DNA of 64,000 nt, taken from contig JARWKL010000012.1 in assembly GCA_029961685.1 (NCBI GenBank), forward strand, positions 14,989,227 to 15,053,226. Direction: 5' to 3'. The stretch is from Aristolochia californica. Taxonomy: Eukaryota > Streptophyta > Magnoliopsida > Piperales > Aristolochiaceae. The notes beneath the pieces were generated by a model. It was not told the origin of the DNA. It searched no databases and was given only the letters and a program-made list of their open reading frames with translations. Both the position numbers and the translations under genes were made by a program. Below are positions 1 through 10,244 of this stretch, in pieces (within the stretch, counting starts at the first letter, position 1; each line of letters starts with the position of its first letter).

Positions 1-940
1 CAGCTGGGATGCTGAAGAGTTTCGCATGATTGGATCAATTGAATGGGTTGAGGAGAATCTTGAGAATTTAAGACATGCTATAGCCTACCTGAATGTTGAT
101 TGTGCTGTGCAAGGGCCCGGTCTATTTGCACATGCATCTCCGCAAGAAGATGATATCCTTTTAGAAGTTATTAAGAAGGTTAATGATCCAGATGTAGATG
201 GCAAGACAGTTTATCAGACATGAAATCTTGCTAATAACGGCACCCATATTGAAAGGTTTAGTGAGGTGGACTCCGACTTTGCTGCTTTTGTTCAACATGC
301 TGAGGTTCCTTCTGTTGATTTGTACTATGGAAAAGATTTTCCAGTGTATCACATGGCATTTGACACTTTTGAATGGATGAAGAAATATGGAGCTCCATTG
401 TTTCACCGTCATGTGGCAGTTGCAGAAATTTGGGGACTTTTAACACTTCACTTGGTGGACAGTTCAATTTTACCTTTCAATTATCTTTCCTATGCAGCGC
501 AATTGCAGGAACATAGGAAGAAGCTGAGTTCAATATTGGATCGTGGAATTTCTTTATATCCCATAGATATGGCCATCGAGGAAAGGATAGGTGCAGCACA
601 TGAAACAGAGAAGAAGGCTTCAAATCTAGGAGAGAGAAAGGCATTGGATGATTTCTCTAAGCTGAGGACACGGATGCTTAATGACCAGATGATGCTCTCT
701 GAAAGAGGCTTTTTGGATGAAGATAGCCTCAAAGGATGACTGTGGTTCCAGCACTTGATATATTGTCCTCCTGGTGACTATAACAGTGAGCTTTCTTTCT
801 TCCCTGGAATAGCTGATGCCATATCTCAAGCCAGAAAGATGTCAAAACGAGAAGGGCAAACAACAATTAAACAAGAGATTTGGAGGGTTGCCAGAACCAT
901 TCAGACGGCTGCCATTTCTCTCAGGGGCAATATCACTTGA
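1..940 (+). pseudogene. AMP1: AMP1-like glutamate carboxypeptidase (M28B) retrocopy, C-terminal part
   Basis: One reading frame enters from the left edge and runs to a TGA at 938-940, interrupted by two in-frame TGAs at 221-223 and 737-739. The first replaces what I recall as a conserved Trp, the second probably an Arg codon. The product carries motifs of the plant AMP1/glutamate carboxypeptidase II family: [37 protein letters not shown], then the C-terminal dimerisation domain with LSYAAQLQEH, SELSFFPGIADAI and EIWRVAR. AMP1 is an ER-membrane protein acting in meristem control and miRNA-mediated translational repression. About 310 codons run without any intron, whereas AMP1 genes have several, so this is a cDNA-derived copy. 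The N-terminal part lies outside the window. It sits just upstream of a gypsy tail and LTR, which suggests capture by a retroelement. It could derive from the AMP1 paralogue LAMP1. Confidence 0.85.
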
Positions 941-1083
941 AACAGAACTTGTGTTGTGTACCCAAATTTTGCTTTTTATCAGTTGTTCATGATTTTCAGT
1001 TCAAAAAGTTAGAACATGTCAGCATCGTATACAAGAATTAGACATGTTTTATAGAAGAAATATCAGTGAAAAAAATTAAAATT
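941..1083 (+). other. 3' flank of the AMP1-like copy, ending in a splice-acceptor-like tract
   Basis: AT-rich non-coding sequence after the stop. It could be the 3' UTR of the captured mRNA. It includes a pyrimidine-rich TTTCTTTTGCAG around 1089-1100, which looks like a plant splice acceptor, just before the gypsy-tail similarity begins. I see no ORF or repeat structure here. Confidence 0.4.
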
Positions 1084-1100
1084 AAATTGTTTCTTTTGCA

Positions 1101-1249
1101 GGTGGTACCAACAGGACCGCTTCAGATCCCCCCCAAATTTAAGACGGACACCGTTCAAGTGGGTGCTACTTGGGTTGATGTAGATCAGTTCGACAAACTT
1201 ACCCTACCTTCGAGCTCGCAAACAAGCTCGTTCTCCAGGAGGGGTGTGA
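1101..1249 (+). pseudogene. decayed gypsy polyprotein tail (chromodomain-like end) and polypurine tract
   Basis: Around 1156-1249 the sequence resembles the last residues of the gypsy polyproteins elsewhere in the window: ATWVDVDQF, then in a shifted frame a degraded version of the YPTFELEDKL tail, then a purine-rich AGGAGGGG just before the LTR. Such tails (W..LVQW...ATWE...FELEDKL) end the integrase of these chromoviruses. Element T at 30.96 kb shows the same tail directly after captured host sequence, so the AMP1 piece and this tail probably belong to one element. Confidence 0.6.
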
Positions 1250-2113
1250 TGTTATGGACCCAAAAGAGAGCTGAGTAAGGCTGAGACACCGTGGCTGAGA
1301 CGATTAATCTGACTGAGTTAGCTATGTAGCCATTTAGTTTATTTTCATGTTAAATGCCATAGAAGGGCAAATTTGTAATTCTCTTTGGAACCTTGGATCA
1401 TGAGTCCTATTTAAGGGATGTCATGGAATGAAATGGATAAGTAGAAAAATTACAAGGATCTGTGTTCTCCTCACGAACTAGGGTCGACGTTCCCTTGGAA
1501 CCCTAGGTTGTGGACTCCCTCAGAGCCGTAGGTTATGGACTCCTTTAGAGCCGGGTTATCCATCACTGTTCTTCCCTATGATTCTTCTCCTCTTTGGTCT
1601 CTTATTCTTCGTTACCTCCTTAATCTTCTCGTGAATCGTCGTGTTGATTTGGGGCCAAAACAATTACCGAAACCAAGGAGGGAGTTAGTTCCCTTTTCCG
1701 AGCACAACCAGAGGCTATAGCCTCTCATTCATCCACAACGATAAGAGAGAGTTTCTTCATCTCTTTCCAAGCAAAGTTTGGGGTTTCTCAGCCCTATACA
1801 GAGAGCAACCCCAAATAGAGGTGCTTCAACCACTATTCCAGCGAGAAGCAGGGTTAGGGATCCCTAACCCCTCTCAGCCATGAGTAGCAACAAGAACTAA
1901 GAAGGGTCCTAATCTAATCCAGCAGTGTGCAGCCAGGCCAATCCCTCTCATGTTCGAGAGCAGCAAGGGTTTCTCAACCCTTACCGAGAACAACAACCAA
2001 GCTGTAAAGAAAAGAGACTATTGTCATCTTTATCGAGAGCAACAACTCTATTATAGTGCTGGATTCACCAATCCCATGCCGAGTTACTCGATTCATGGCT
2101 AGGGACCATAACA
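1250..2113 (+). repeat. gypsy LTR, 864 bp
   Basis: Begins TGTTATGGACC and ends GGGACCATAACA, giving the TG...CA ends and the inverted TGTTATGG/CCATAACA termini used by gypsy LTRs in this window. Its last ~440 bp match 7137-7579. It is preceded by polyprotein tail and polypurine tract and followed by gag, so internal sequence lies on both sides; it is not a simple 5' LTR. No target duplication is found at 1245-1249. Confidence 0.8.
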
Positions 2114-2125
2114 AAGGGTAACACG

Positions 2126-3240
2126 GTGGAGAACAACATTAGTGAGTTAAAAGAAGTCGTGATTAGAGGGCAGCAAGCGCAGGCAGAAACTGACAAAAAA
2201 ATTGCTCTAATCATGGACCAGTTGGTACAACTCCAGAATATGAATCTCCAAATCGATAGAATATTTGGGATGATGGGAAATATGACGGATGGAAGGAATT
2301 CAACCCCAAAACAAAGAGGAGAGGACAACTCACACAACAGAGGGGGAGACCAGTTTGCAGGGCGCACTACCTTTCCTGCCCAGACGGGAAATTTCAACCA
2401 AGGAGGAGGCACCATACCAAGGTATACAAAACATGATTTCCCTACTTTTAATGGGTCCAACGACCCCTTGATTTTGTTACAAAGGTGCAAAAAAAAATTT
2501 TACCCATAAAGAACATAAAAAATTTATAAGGTGGGATTGGCCGCTTTCCACATGCTCGATGAAGCACAACTCTGGTTTCATCAAGTAGAGTTGGAATGAT
2601 TGGTTCTGGATTGGGAAGAGTTTATGGAATTAGGCACTATACAATTCGGTTCTCCAGCCCACAGTAATCCCTTGGGGGATTTGGTTTTGTTATGAAAAAC
2701 TGGCCCAGTGGAACTATATAAAAAATATTTCCAAGAAAAATTAGCACGAGCTAGTCGAATGGTTCGCATAGACCAGCAGGTCAATTTATTTACGGCAGGC
2801 CTTAGTGAGACATTAAGGTTAGAAGTGGAGCTCCACGCACCTGCTGACTTAGGTCGAGCAATTAATCTAACTTGCGCACTGGAAACTCGAAAAAAATTTC
2901 AAAACAAGAGGACAACTTTGCAAGGGGACCGGAACACTTCCAATAGTTGGAAAGGGAGGTGCAACAGTACCCAACACACCAACACTTTTCCAGCAGGGCA
3001 GCAGGTCAGAAATAATCACATGCCTACTCTTGCAGTAGATACACGGCCCAGCAACCCACCTGCCCAGTATACTCGAAAATTAACTAGTTTGGAGATGGTT
3101 GACAGTAGGGAAAATAACTTATGTTACAACTATGATGAACCAAACATGGCAGGCCATCAGTGTAAAAGGTTGTTATGGTTAGAGGTTGATGAAATCATAG
3201 AACCACAATAGATTGATGATCCTACTGAGGAAGATGCATC
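2126..3240 (+). pseudogene. gypsy A gag
   Basis: Nucleocapsid/capsid polyprotein of a gypsy element. The start at 2126 (MENNISELKE) matches the gag starts of relatives placed just after the primer-binding site. The capsid-like PRYTKHDFPTFNGS...DP motif lies near 2420-2470, RFGxPAxSNPLGDLVLL-like sequence near 2650-2690, and the FTAGLSETLRLEVELHAP segment near 2790-2840. The zinc knuckle (about 3120-3165) reads CYNYDEPNMAGHQC, so its second Cys is Tyr. In-frame stops occur at 2507-2509 and several later sites. Confidence 0.8.
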
Positions 3241-6200
3241 ATAAATTTCTCTGCATGCCATTACCGGCTAGAAATCTGCCAAAACTATGCAAGTCCGGAC
3301 TCGGGTGATGGACCAGGACCTTGTCAGCCATGTGGATTCGGGAACTACACATAATTTTCTTAGTTTAACAGCTGCCCAACACCTTCAACTATAAATACTT
3401 CCACACTCAACAACAACTATTTCGGTTGCCAATGGAGAAAATGTTCCTAGATACGGCATCAGTAAAGAAGTAAAATTCTCAATCGGTACGACTTTCTTTC
3501 ATTCAATTTTTTTTTTCATACCTCTAGTTGGGTTCGATATGGTATTGGGTATTAAATGGTTGCAAACCTTAGGCGCTATTTTATGGGACTTTGCTACTTT
3601 AACTATGAATTTTGAAAAGGGCAGACAACAAGTACTATTACAAGGCAGTCATATGGACAAGCCACATCACATTCATACGCTTCACGCACAGGACAATCCA
3701 GACAGCACTATAGAACATTTCCTAGAGGAATTCTCAGACTTGTTCCAAGAGCCCTCCAGGTCTCCCTTGAGGCACTGTGACCATAGGATATGTTTAAAAC
3801 AGGGCTCCGAAGTCGTGGTAGTTCGACCTTATCAGTACCCACACCTCCAGAAAGATGAAATCAAAAGACAGTGCCAAGCCATGCTACAACAAGGCCTTAT
3901 TCACAGTAGTCGTTCACCATTTTCGTCACCAATCCTCCTCGTTAAGAAACATGATGGTACATGGCGATTTTGTGTCAATTACCGGGATTTAAATGCACAA
4001 ACGGTGAAAGACTAGTTCCCTATTCCTGTGGTGGAGGAGCTTCTAGATGAATTACATGGGTCATCTATATTCACCAAATTAAACTTGCGCTTCGGATATC
4101 ATCAGGTTCATATGTATCTAGACGACATCGAGAAAACTGCCTTCTGCACTCATCACGACCATTTTGAATTTGTGGTCATGTCATTTGGGTTATCCAACGC
4201 TCCCTCCACATTCCAGACATTAATGAACGAGGTATTCTGCAACTATCTCCACAAATTTGTACTTTTTTTCTTTGATGACATACTCATTTACAGCTAGTCT
4301 GGAACTCAGCATTTAGAAAATTTTAGATTGGTATTTCAACTGTTACGTGCACATCAATTATAGTTAAAGAAATCTAAATGCTCATTTTTAACATCACATG
4401 TGGCCTATCTCTGCCATATTATTTCCCATGATGGGGTCACAGTTGATTTCGAAAAAAATCAAGCCATTGCCGATTGGCTGCAACCTATGAATACTTCTAC
4501 TTTGAGAGGGGTTTGGGGATTGGCAAGATATTATAGAAAATTTATCAGGAATTATGGACTGTTAGCAGCACCGCTAACAAATCTCCTCAAGAAAAATTCC
4601 TTTATTTGGAATGATCAGGCAAAATAGTTCTTCTACGATCTCAAATTAGCTCTTGCATCCATACCAGTTCTGAAACTGCCCAATTTTGATGATTTATTTG
4701 AGGTCGAGTGTGATGCATCAGGTGGGGCCATTGGGGTCATTTTATAATAACACTTTCACCCTATTGCATATTTCAGCAGACAATTGGCAGTACGACATCA
4801 CAAATTGCCCGCATATGAATGGGAATTAATCGGGTTGGCAAAAGTTGTCCAACATTGGAGACTGTACTTATGGGGTCATGCCTTTCTCATTTGCACTGAT
4901 CATTACAGTCTTAAATATTTGGTAGGGCAGTGCCTCATGACGTCTCCTCAACAACACTGGATCAGTAAATTGATGGGATTTGACTTTATAGTGGAATACC
5001 GCGCTGGGCAGTTAAACAAGGCGGTCGATACCTTGTCACAACATTTGGAGACTCCGCTGCTTCTTTATGCTATCAGCCAACCTTGTTTTATTCTATTAGA
5101 TTTGGTAAAGAAGGAAAATTCCAACAATTCGGTTCTTCTCAATTTGCACAAGCAAATTACAGAGGGGGCACTGGACTCTAGATGAACCATTCAGGATTCT
5201 CTTATTTACTACAAATTGCGATTATATATACCACACACTTCAAAGTTAGTTTCAGCCTTCATCTCTGCATACCATGATAGCACTCATGAAGGCATACAGA
5301 AAACATTGCATCACATTCAAGCGGATTTCTATTGGCAGGCTATAAAGTCCTCCATTGCAGCATATGTAACATCTTGTCCGATGTGTCAACGTAACAAGGC
5401 CGAACACTTAAGTCCATCGGGTCTTCTGCAGCCTCTTGCACTTCCTATACAAGTGTGGGCCGATATTCTATGGATTTCGTCGAAGGTCTTCCAAAATCTT
5501 CTGTCAAATCGGTATTATTTGTGGTGGTGGATAGGTTCTCCATGTATACTCACTTTATTCCCATGGCACACCCATATACAACATCCAGAGTGGCACATAT
5601 ATTTCTCGAGTATATTGTTCGTTTAAATGGCATTCTTGGATCTATTGTCAGTGATCGTGATGCGGTCTTTACCAGCACTTTTTGGAGGAAAATTTTTCAT
5701 CTATGCGGCACCAAGTTGAAATTCTCCTCTTCCTATCATCCTCAAATAGATATCCAAACAGAGGTAGTTAACCGTACTGTGGAAATGTATCTCCAATGTC
5801 TAGTGGGTGATCGTCCAAAAAATTGGGTTCAATGGCTACCGTGGGCTGAATATTGTTTACAACACTTCCTTCCACACCGCATTACAGTCTACTCCCTTCA
5901 GTGTTCTATATGAAAGAGATCATCCTCAACTTCTCTCATATACTCCGGGTTCCACCCGAGTGGACTCTATTGATCAAACACTCATTGAACGGGACCAGGT
6001 GTTATAGAATATTTTGGCTCACCTACTCAAAGCACAAGTTCGTATGAAGGACTTCTATGACAAGGGACACCGGGATATCGCATACAAGGAAGGAGACTAT
6101 GTATGGTTATGACTCCAATCTTACCACCAACACTCAATAGCTAGCCAACACCGTCATAGAATTTCTCCAAAGTACTTTGGACCTTTCTCTATTATTCGAC

Positions 6201-6392
6201 GTGTCGGGCCAATTGCCTATCAACTGCAACTTCCAGCAACAGCCAAACTTCATGATGTGTTCCATGTCTCCTTACTTTAAACCCTTTCAGGGTCCACCTC
6301 CTACTTCAACCCCATCACTTCCTCCGATGGACAATGGGCGGGTTATTCTTACTCCAGCTATGGTATTGCGTGCCCACCGTATTAATGACTAG
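3241..6392 (+). pseudogene. gypsy A pol (protease, RT, RNase H, integrase)
   Basis: The aspartic protease region near 3330-3560 has TTHNFLSLTAAQHL and FDMVLGIKWLQTLG. RT starts near 3770, with the palm motif FFDDILIYS at about 4270-4297 (both Asp kept) followed at once by a stop. RNase H-like sequence lies at 4640-5040 (VECDASGG, then DHYSLKYL). Integrase has the HDSTHEGIQKTLHHIQADFYW...CPMCQRNK zinc region at 5270-5400 and a core with SDRDAVFTSTFW near 5650. The reading frame shifts near 5450, 5850 and 6280. The reading ends at VLRAHRIND and a stop at 6391-6393; the expected continuation (WTDTEP...ATWE) is found inverted at 6894-6990. Confidence 0.8.
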
Positions 6393-6638
6393 TTCCACGG
6401 CGGCCCACTTGTGACGGCCCACTCCGCCAAGGTCGCCCCCTCTGCACGTACGGTGGCCTACTCCGTCAAGGTCGCCCCCTCCGCATAGGTTGCTCCCTTC
6501 ACAGTCACCCTTTCCGGGATTCGAACGCGCGATGAGGGTGCTAGCTCTGATACCAAATGTTAAGCACCTAGTCAATACTACCCAAAAGACCGGCCTGTTA
6601 GGAGCGGAAGACATAGGTATTTAACCCAGGACCATAAC
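6393..6638. other. GC-rich insert of unknown origin inside gypsy A
   Basis: About 245 bp, clearly richer in G+C than its neighbours, with a short internal repeat (GGCGGCCCACTTGTGACGG, then ACGGTGGCCTACTCCG, each followed by AAGGTCGCCCCCT) and a stretch reading CCGGGATTCGAACGCGCGA followed by GCTCTGATACCAAATGTTAAG. The last part looks like a reversed primer-binding site (TGGTATCAGAGC) next to an LTR edge, so this may be a scrap of another LTR element. No coding potential recognised. Confidence 0.4.
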
Positions 6639-6994
6639 ACCTCCCAAATCCTATTTAACCTAATTCAATGCTTGCCTTTCTTCCATTCCTTTACCCTCTA
6701 AATAGGGTTTGACATCATTAGAGTTTAGGGATAAAAAAGGACAATTCTGCCCCTATGGCATGTACCCTTACATACTTAATGAAAACCTATACTTAAAAGC
6801 AATATAAAATATGAAGTAAAAGTAATTAACTTAGTGAGTCATTGACACCTCCTTTGGGTGACTTGGTGAGCTATTGAGTCCTCAACATCTGCCCCCCTCA
6901 AGCTCGTAAGTTTGGTAGGCCTGTTTGAAGTTGGCCAGCTGTTCCCATGTAGCAGCTACTGGTTCAGTGTCCTTCCAGTGGATACTATTTAGAT
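6639..6994 (-). mobile_element. inverted gypsy tail plus LTR start
   Basis: Read on the minus strand, 6990-6894 encodes HWKDTEPVAATWEQLANF...YELE, the chromodomain-like end of the polyprotein that stops at 6392. It is followed at 6893 by an LTR start TGTTGAGGACTCAATAGC running down to 6639. The segment therefore carries the missing end of pol and the first part of the 3' LTR, but in opposite orientation to the rest of the element. Confidence 0.7.
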
Positions 6995-7051
6995 GGTAAA
7001 GGAATGGAAGAAAGGAAAGCATTGAATTAGGTTAAACAGGATTTGGGAGGT
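6639..7051. repeat. 57-bp inverted repeat marking an inversion
   Basis: The arms 6639-6695 and 6995-7051 are near-perfect reverse complements (ACCTCCCAAATCCTATTTAA against TTAAACAGGATTTGGGAGGT and onward; a few mismatches). They bracket the inverted tail/LTR segment. The shared arm is LTR sequence, so the duplication of the breakpoint lies within the LTR. Confidence 0.8.
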
Positions 7052-7579
7052 CTCCTTGACGAGCTCTAGGTACAGGTTCCCTCTTGAACTTGATTTTTCT
7101 TCTTTCTCTCTTGATTTCTGTTTTATCTTGATCTTACCGAAACCAAGGAGGAAGTTGGTTCCCCTTTTCTGAGCACAACCAGAGGCTATAGCCTCTCATT
7201 CGTCCACAGCAGTAAGAGAGGGTTTCTTCGTCTCTTTCCAAGTTTAGGGATTCTCAGCCCTATACCGAGAACAACCCCAAATAGAGGTGCTTCAGCCACT
7301 ATTCCAGCAAGCAGCAGGGTTAGGGATCCCTAACCCCTCTCAGCTATGACCAGCAACAAGAACTAAGAAGGTTACTAATTTATTCCAGCAGTTAGCAGCC
7401 GAGTCAATCCCTCTCCTATCTAAGAGCAGCAAGGGTTTCTCAACCCTTACCGAGAACAACAACCAAGCTGTAGAGAAAAGAGACTCTTTTCATCTTTACC
7501 CAGAGCAGCAACTCTATTATAGTGTTGGATTCACTAATCCCATGCCGAGTTACTCGATCCATGGTTAGGGACCATATCA
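6995..7579 (+). repeat. remaining part of the gypsy A 3' LTR
   Basis: 7137-7579 aligns with 1671-2113 of the upstream LTR (ACCGAAACCAAGGAGG, GAGGCTATAGCCTCTCATTC, and the final GGACCATATCA). The upstream part 6995-7136 instead resembles the LTR of G4 (TTAGGTTAAACAGGATT..., then CTCCTTGACGAGCTCTAGG), so this LTR is a mosaic of two related LTR types or an older recombinant. Confidence 0.65.
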
Positions 7580-7823
7580 CTCTTCTGCACTCTTACTAGG
7601 GTGAAGGGTATTCTTGTAATATTAGTAATTTTGATATCTATAAATACAACTTAAGTGGGAGGGTTTGGACAAGTCCATTACCGTATTCTTTTGCATCTTA
7701 TCTCACAATTTGTCACTCTTCCTCTTCTCCTCTTGAAACCTTCTTTCCACAACTCTTTTTTTCTTCTCACTCTTTAAGCCTCTTCTATTGTGATTATACA
7801 TCATGGAATCCTAAGATTCAACA
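7580..7823 (+). repeat. truncated short copia-type LTR
   Basis: Matches the 3' two-thirds of the LTR at 16579-16824 (CATTCTTACTAGGGTGAAGGG, TATAAATA..CTTAAG.GGGAGGGTTTGGACA, CATGGA.TCCT) and ends ATTCAACA. Its start is cut off by the end of gypsy A, and I do not find the missing part to the left of that element. Confidence 0.6.
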
Positions 7824-8119
7824 ATTGCTACCCTTAGGTTCTTTTTTTTATCGCAATCTGGTTAATGATTGACATGACCCACTTTAGTGATTATTATCAT
7901 TATATTTGTTCGAAATCATTTGAGGATGGTTTCGACTTATAACCCATCTCTACCCTTTGAGAGTTTGTGCCCAGTGTCATACTTATCCTTCGGACACCAT
8001 GATGGAGGAACTTTGTTGGAAGATTTGGAGGACTGCCATTTTATACAAAAAGATTTTACACACCATTTGCAACAAGCTGGGAGTTCATGATGTTCTCTCA
8101 CCCCCAGCTTGAGGGGGAG
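7824..8119 (+). pseudogene. copia 3' internal remnant with RNase H scrap and polypurine tract
   Basis: Around 8025-8090 the reading DCHFIQKDFTHH resembles the conserved copia RNase H end ([10 protein letters not shown]) seen in C1, C2 and C3 on the other strand. It is followed by the usual copia tail CATGATGTTCTCTCACCCCC and polypurine tract CTTGAGGGGGAG (8108-8119) next to an LTR. The rest of 7824-8020 is non-coding with nothing recognised. Confidence 0.6.
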
Positions 8120-8616
8120 AGTTGGAAGATGGGCCCAAGCCCACACGATCAAGGAAGGCCCACATATCTAAGAGTACTGAAAGATGGACCCAAGCCCATA
8201 AGATATGGATCCACAGACGATGGGCTCAAGCCCACATGACCAAGGAAGGCCTACATACTTAAGAATGTTAGAAGATGGGCCCAAGCCCTTAAGATATGGG
8301 ACCCACCATGATCATGTGAGGTGGCATAAGAAGTATTACACAAAAAGAAGTCTAATAGAGCCAAAATTATTATGAAAGCAGGTCTCATTGAAGAGTTTCA
8401 GTTTAAAGGTGCTTTAGTCATGTTAATCTTCTATTTATTTTGGGTTATTTAATTATGATAGGACTTATTTTTAAGTGTTAGAGTTTGGGTGTAATTGGGA
8501 CAAAGGTAGTTTTATTGTAATTGGACTCTACCACCTTCCTCTATTATAAATAGAGGTTCATGTACTCTAATTATAATAAGTCAATGAAGTATTTCTCTTT
8601 TTTCATAAATTAAACA
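8120..8616 (+). repeat. copia LTR with GGGCCC sub-repeats, 497 bp
   Basis: Starts (T/A)GTTGGAAGATGGGCCC (first base changed to A) and ends AAATTAAACA, followed directly by a primer-binding site. The first 190 bp hold three to four imperfect units of GATGGGCCCAAGCCCA...AAGGAAGGCCCACAT. A strong TATA motif sits in a perfect palindrome at 8538-8556. Close relatives are 10245-10667 and 34568-34985/40997-41037. Confidence 0.75.
8538..8556 (+). promoter_or_regulatory. palindromic TATA box of copia LTRs
   Basis: CCTCTATTATAAATAGAGG is an 8+3+8 perfect palindrome containing TATAAATA. The same site occurs at 9311-9329, 10594-10612 and 24483-24501 on the plus strand, and its reverse form CCTCTATTTATAATAGAGG at 16085-16103 and 34627-34645 in minus-strand LTRs, including those of a different copia family (C1). 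The position suits a core promoter in the LTR; initiation itself is inferred. Confidence 0.6.
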
Positions 8617-8628
8617 TGGTATCGGAGC
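8617..8628 (+). promoter_or_regulatory. primer-binding site (initiator-Met tRNA type)
   Basis: TGGTATCGGAGC immediately follows the LTR end at 8616. It is one base from the TGGTATCAGAGC site (complementary to the 3' end of initiator methionine tRNA) found in most other elements here. It primes minus-strand DNA synthesis. Confidence 0.7.
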
Positions 8629-8957
8629 AGGTTCTATGAGTTGACTTGGTCAACCCAAAGAGATAATGAGATCCTTTTCTCTAAACTTTAGGTTCGTTTT
8701 TCTTTTCTTTTCAATCCCTACACCTGTTAGTTTTCTTTGAATTTTCACCTCTATACTGAACTTTTCATATTTCAATTATATATTGAAGGAAAGATATTCA
8801 AGTCTAATTTCCACTAAGAAAAGTTTTTTCCAATTGGAATTATCTACAAAGAGAAATCAATATTTGAAGTAGCGAATGTCATATTGCAAAAGAGGTTCGA
8901 GTAGCAGCATAAAGCTTCAACTTTAGAGGTATTTTATGCTATCACGAACGAGACTTC
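8629..8957 (+). other. copia internal leader remnant
   Basis: Follows the primer-binding site of the 8120 LTR. AT-rich, with no ORF of note and no recognisable gag start. It ends at ACTTC (8953-8957), the target site of the solo LTR. Confidence 0.5.
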
Positions 8958-9397
8958 TATTGGAAGATAGATGAAGCCCAAACGACCAAGGAAGGCCCAC
9001 ATATGTAAGATTATAATATGATGGGCCACATGACCAAGGAAGGCCCACAAGACGGGCCCAAGCCCATAAGAAGTAGGACCCACAATGATTACCAAGAGCT
9101 GGCATCCTTATCACATCAGTTGGAAGATCAAGAAAGACTCACAAAAGTATCTTTATATTAGGGTCACGACCAAAAAGAGTTTTAGTTTATGTTATATTTG
9201 TCTTTTATCAATATTGAGTTACCTAATTATGTTAGGACTTACCTTAAGTGTTAGAGTTTGGGTGTAATTGGGACAAGGGTAGTTTTATTGTAATTATACT
9301 CTACTACTTTCCTCTATTATAAATAGAGGTTCATGTACTCTGAGTACAACAAGTTATTGATGTCAATGAATTATTTCACTTTTCCATAAATTCAACA
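8958..9397 (+). mobile_element. solo copia-like LTR, TSD ACTTC
   Basis: 440 bp, start TATTGGAAGATAG, end AAATTCAACA, flanked by a perfect 5-bp target duplication ACTTC (8953-8957 and 9398-9402). No internal sequence, so it formed by recombination between the two LTRs of a full element. It is closely similar to the solo LTR at 24129-24569, which has the same unusual TA start. Confidence 0.9.
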
Positions 9398-9402
9398 ACT
9401 TC

Positions 9403-10244
9403 ATATGAAGAATTATATATAAAAAGAAAGATATGTAAGTCTAGTTTCTTATCTATTCAATTAATTCTCGATCTAAGTTTTTTATAAGGATATATTGAAC
9501 TTGGAAGAGTCAATAGCCATGCTGCCAAAAGGAGAAACAGTACTTAGTTTGGCAAGATGACAGAGACGGAAATCTATCAGATTATTTATCTTCTGATAAT
9601 TATATTTCATGAAGAAAAGTTATACTTGGATGAAAGGTATTTAAGTCTAGTTTCAGAAAGAGAAACTTTCATGTCAATCTGATCTATATTTAAAGACGTA
9701 TTTGCATTGGAAGAATCAAGGTCATGTTGGTATTCAGTTACATTGGAAAATCCGAATTTAAGCCCATTGTTTTGCGTCACTTTTTGAGTTGCTATATCAG
9801 GACAATATCTCACTCCTCCCTGGTTTGAGGGATTATTTATACATCTATATTATTTTGGCTTATTTCTACATCTATGATATTTGATTCAAGCTGGGATCAC
9901 TGCCATTACCTCCCAGCTTGAAGGGGAGAAGTAGAGGAAGTAGAAGAAAGAGGTATTTTATTCCATATGTTGTGGATAAGTTTTATGTGACCAAAATATT
10001 CAAGAAAGGGGGAGCATTAATGAAGCTTGTGCAACTAAGAAGATATTTTTATAGAGGATTAATTCATGGGTCCTGTTACAAGGTTTATTATTTTGGTTTG
10101 TGTTATTTGTTGGAAGAGAGCACCAGTGTGAGGGGGAGTGTTGGAAGATGTGGCAAACTGCCATTTTATACAAAAAGATTTTACACACCATTTGTAGCAA
10201 ATCGGGAGTTCATGATGTTCTCTCACCCCCAACTTGAGGGGGAG
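9403..10244 (+). other. non-coding copia internal remnant ending in polypurine tract
   Basis: AT-rich sequence without a recognised domain until about 10150-10190, where AACTGCCATTTTATACAAAAAGATTTT repeats (within 20-base matches) the RNase H-like scrap at 8030. Then comes the copia tail and polypurine tract AACTTGAGGGGGAG at 10231-10244. It may be the internal part of a non-autonomous copia element bounded by the LTRs at 8120 and 10245. Confidence 0.5.

Larger units (their letters stand above)
1250..7579 (+). mobile_element. degenerate Ty3/gypsy retrotransposon A
   Basis: LTR (1250-2113), gag, protease, RT, RNase H, integrase and a rearranged 3' LTR ending ACCATATCA at 7579. Most coding sequence stays in one frame from 2126 to about 5450 with many nonsense changes, then shifts frame at least three times in integrase. 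The primer-binding site is missing: relatives read AACTTGGTATCAGAGCAGGG after the LTR, here only AAAGGG follows. The 3' end is inverted and interrupted (see 6393-7051). The element is inactive. Confidence 0.8.

Noticed and set aside
2605..2700. Gypsy A as an active element
   Set aside because: Many nonsense codons, at least three frame changes, no primer site and an inverted 3' end.
6540..6565. tRNA-like GATTCGAA motif near 6514
   Set aside because: Only a T-loop-like GGGATTCGAAC is present; no acceptor stem or anticodon arm could be folded around it.
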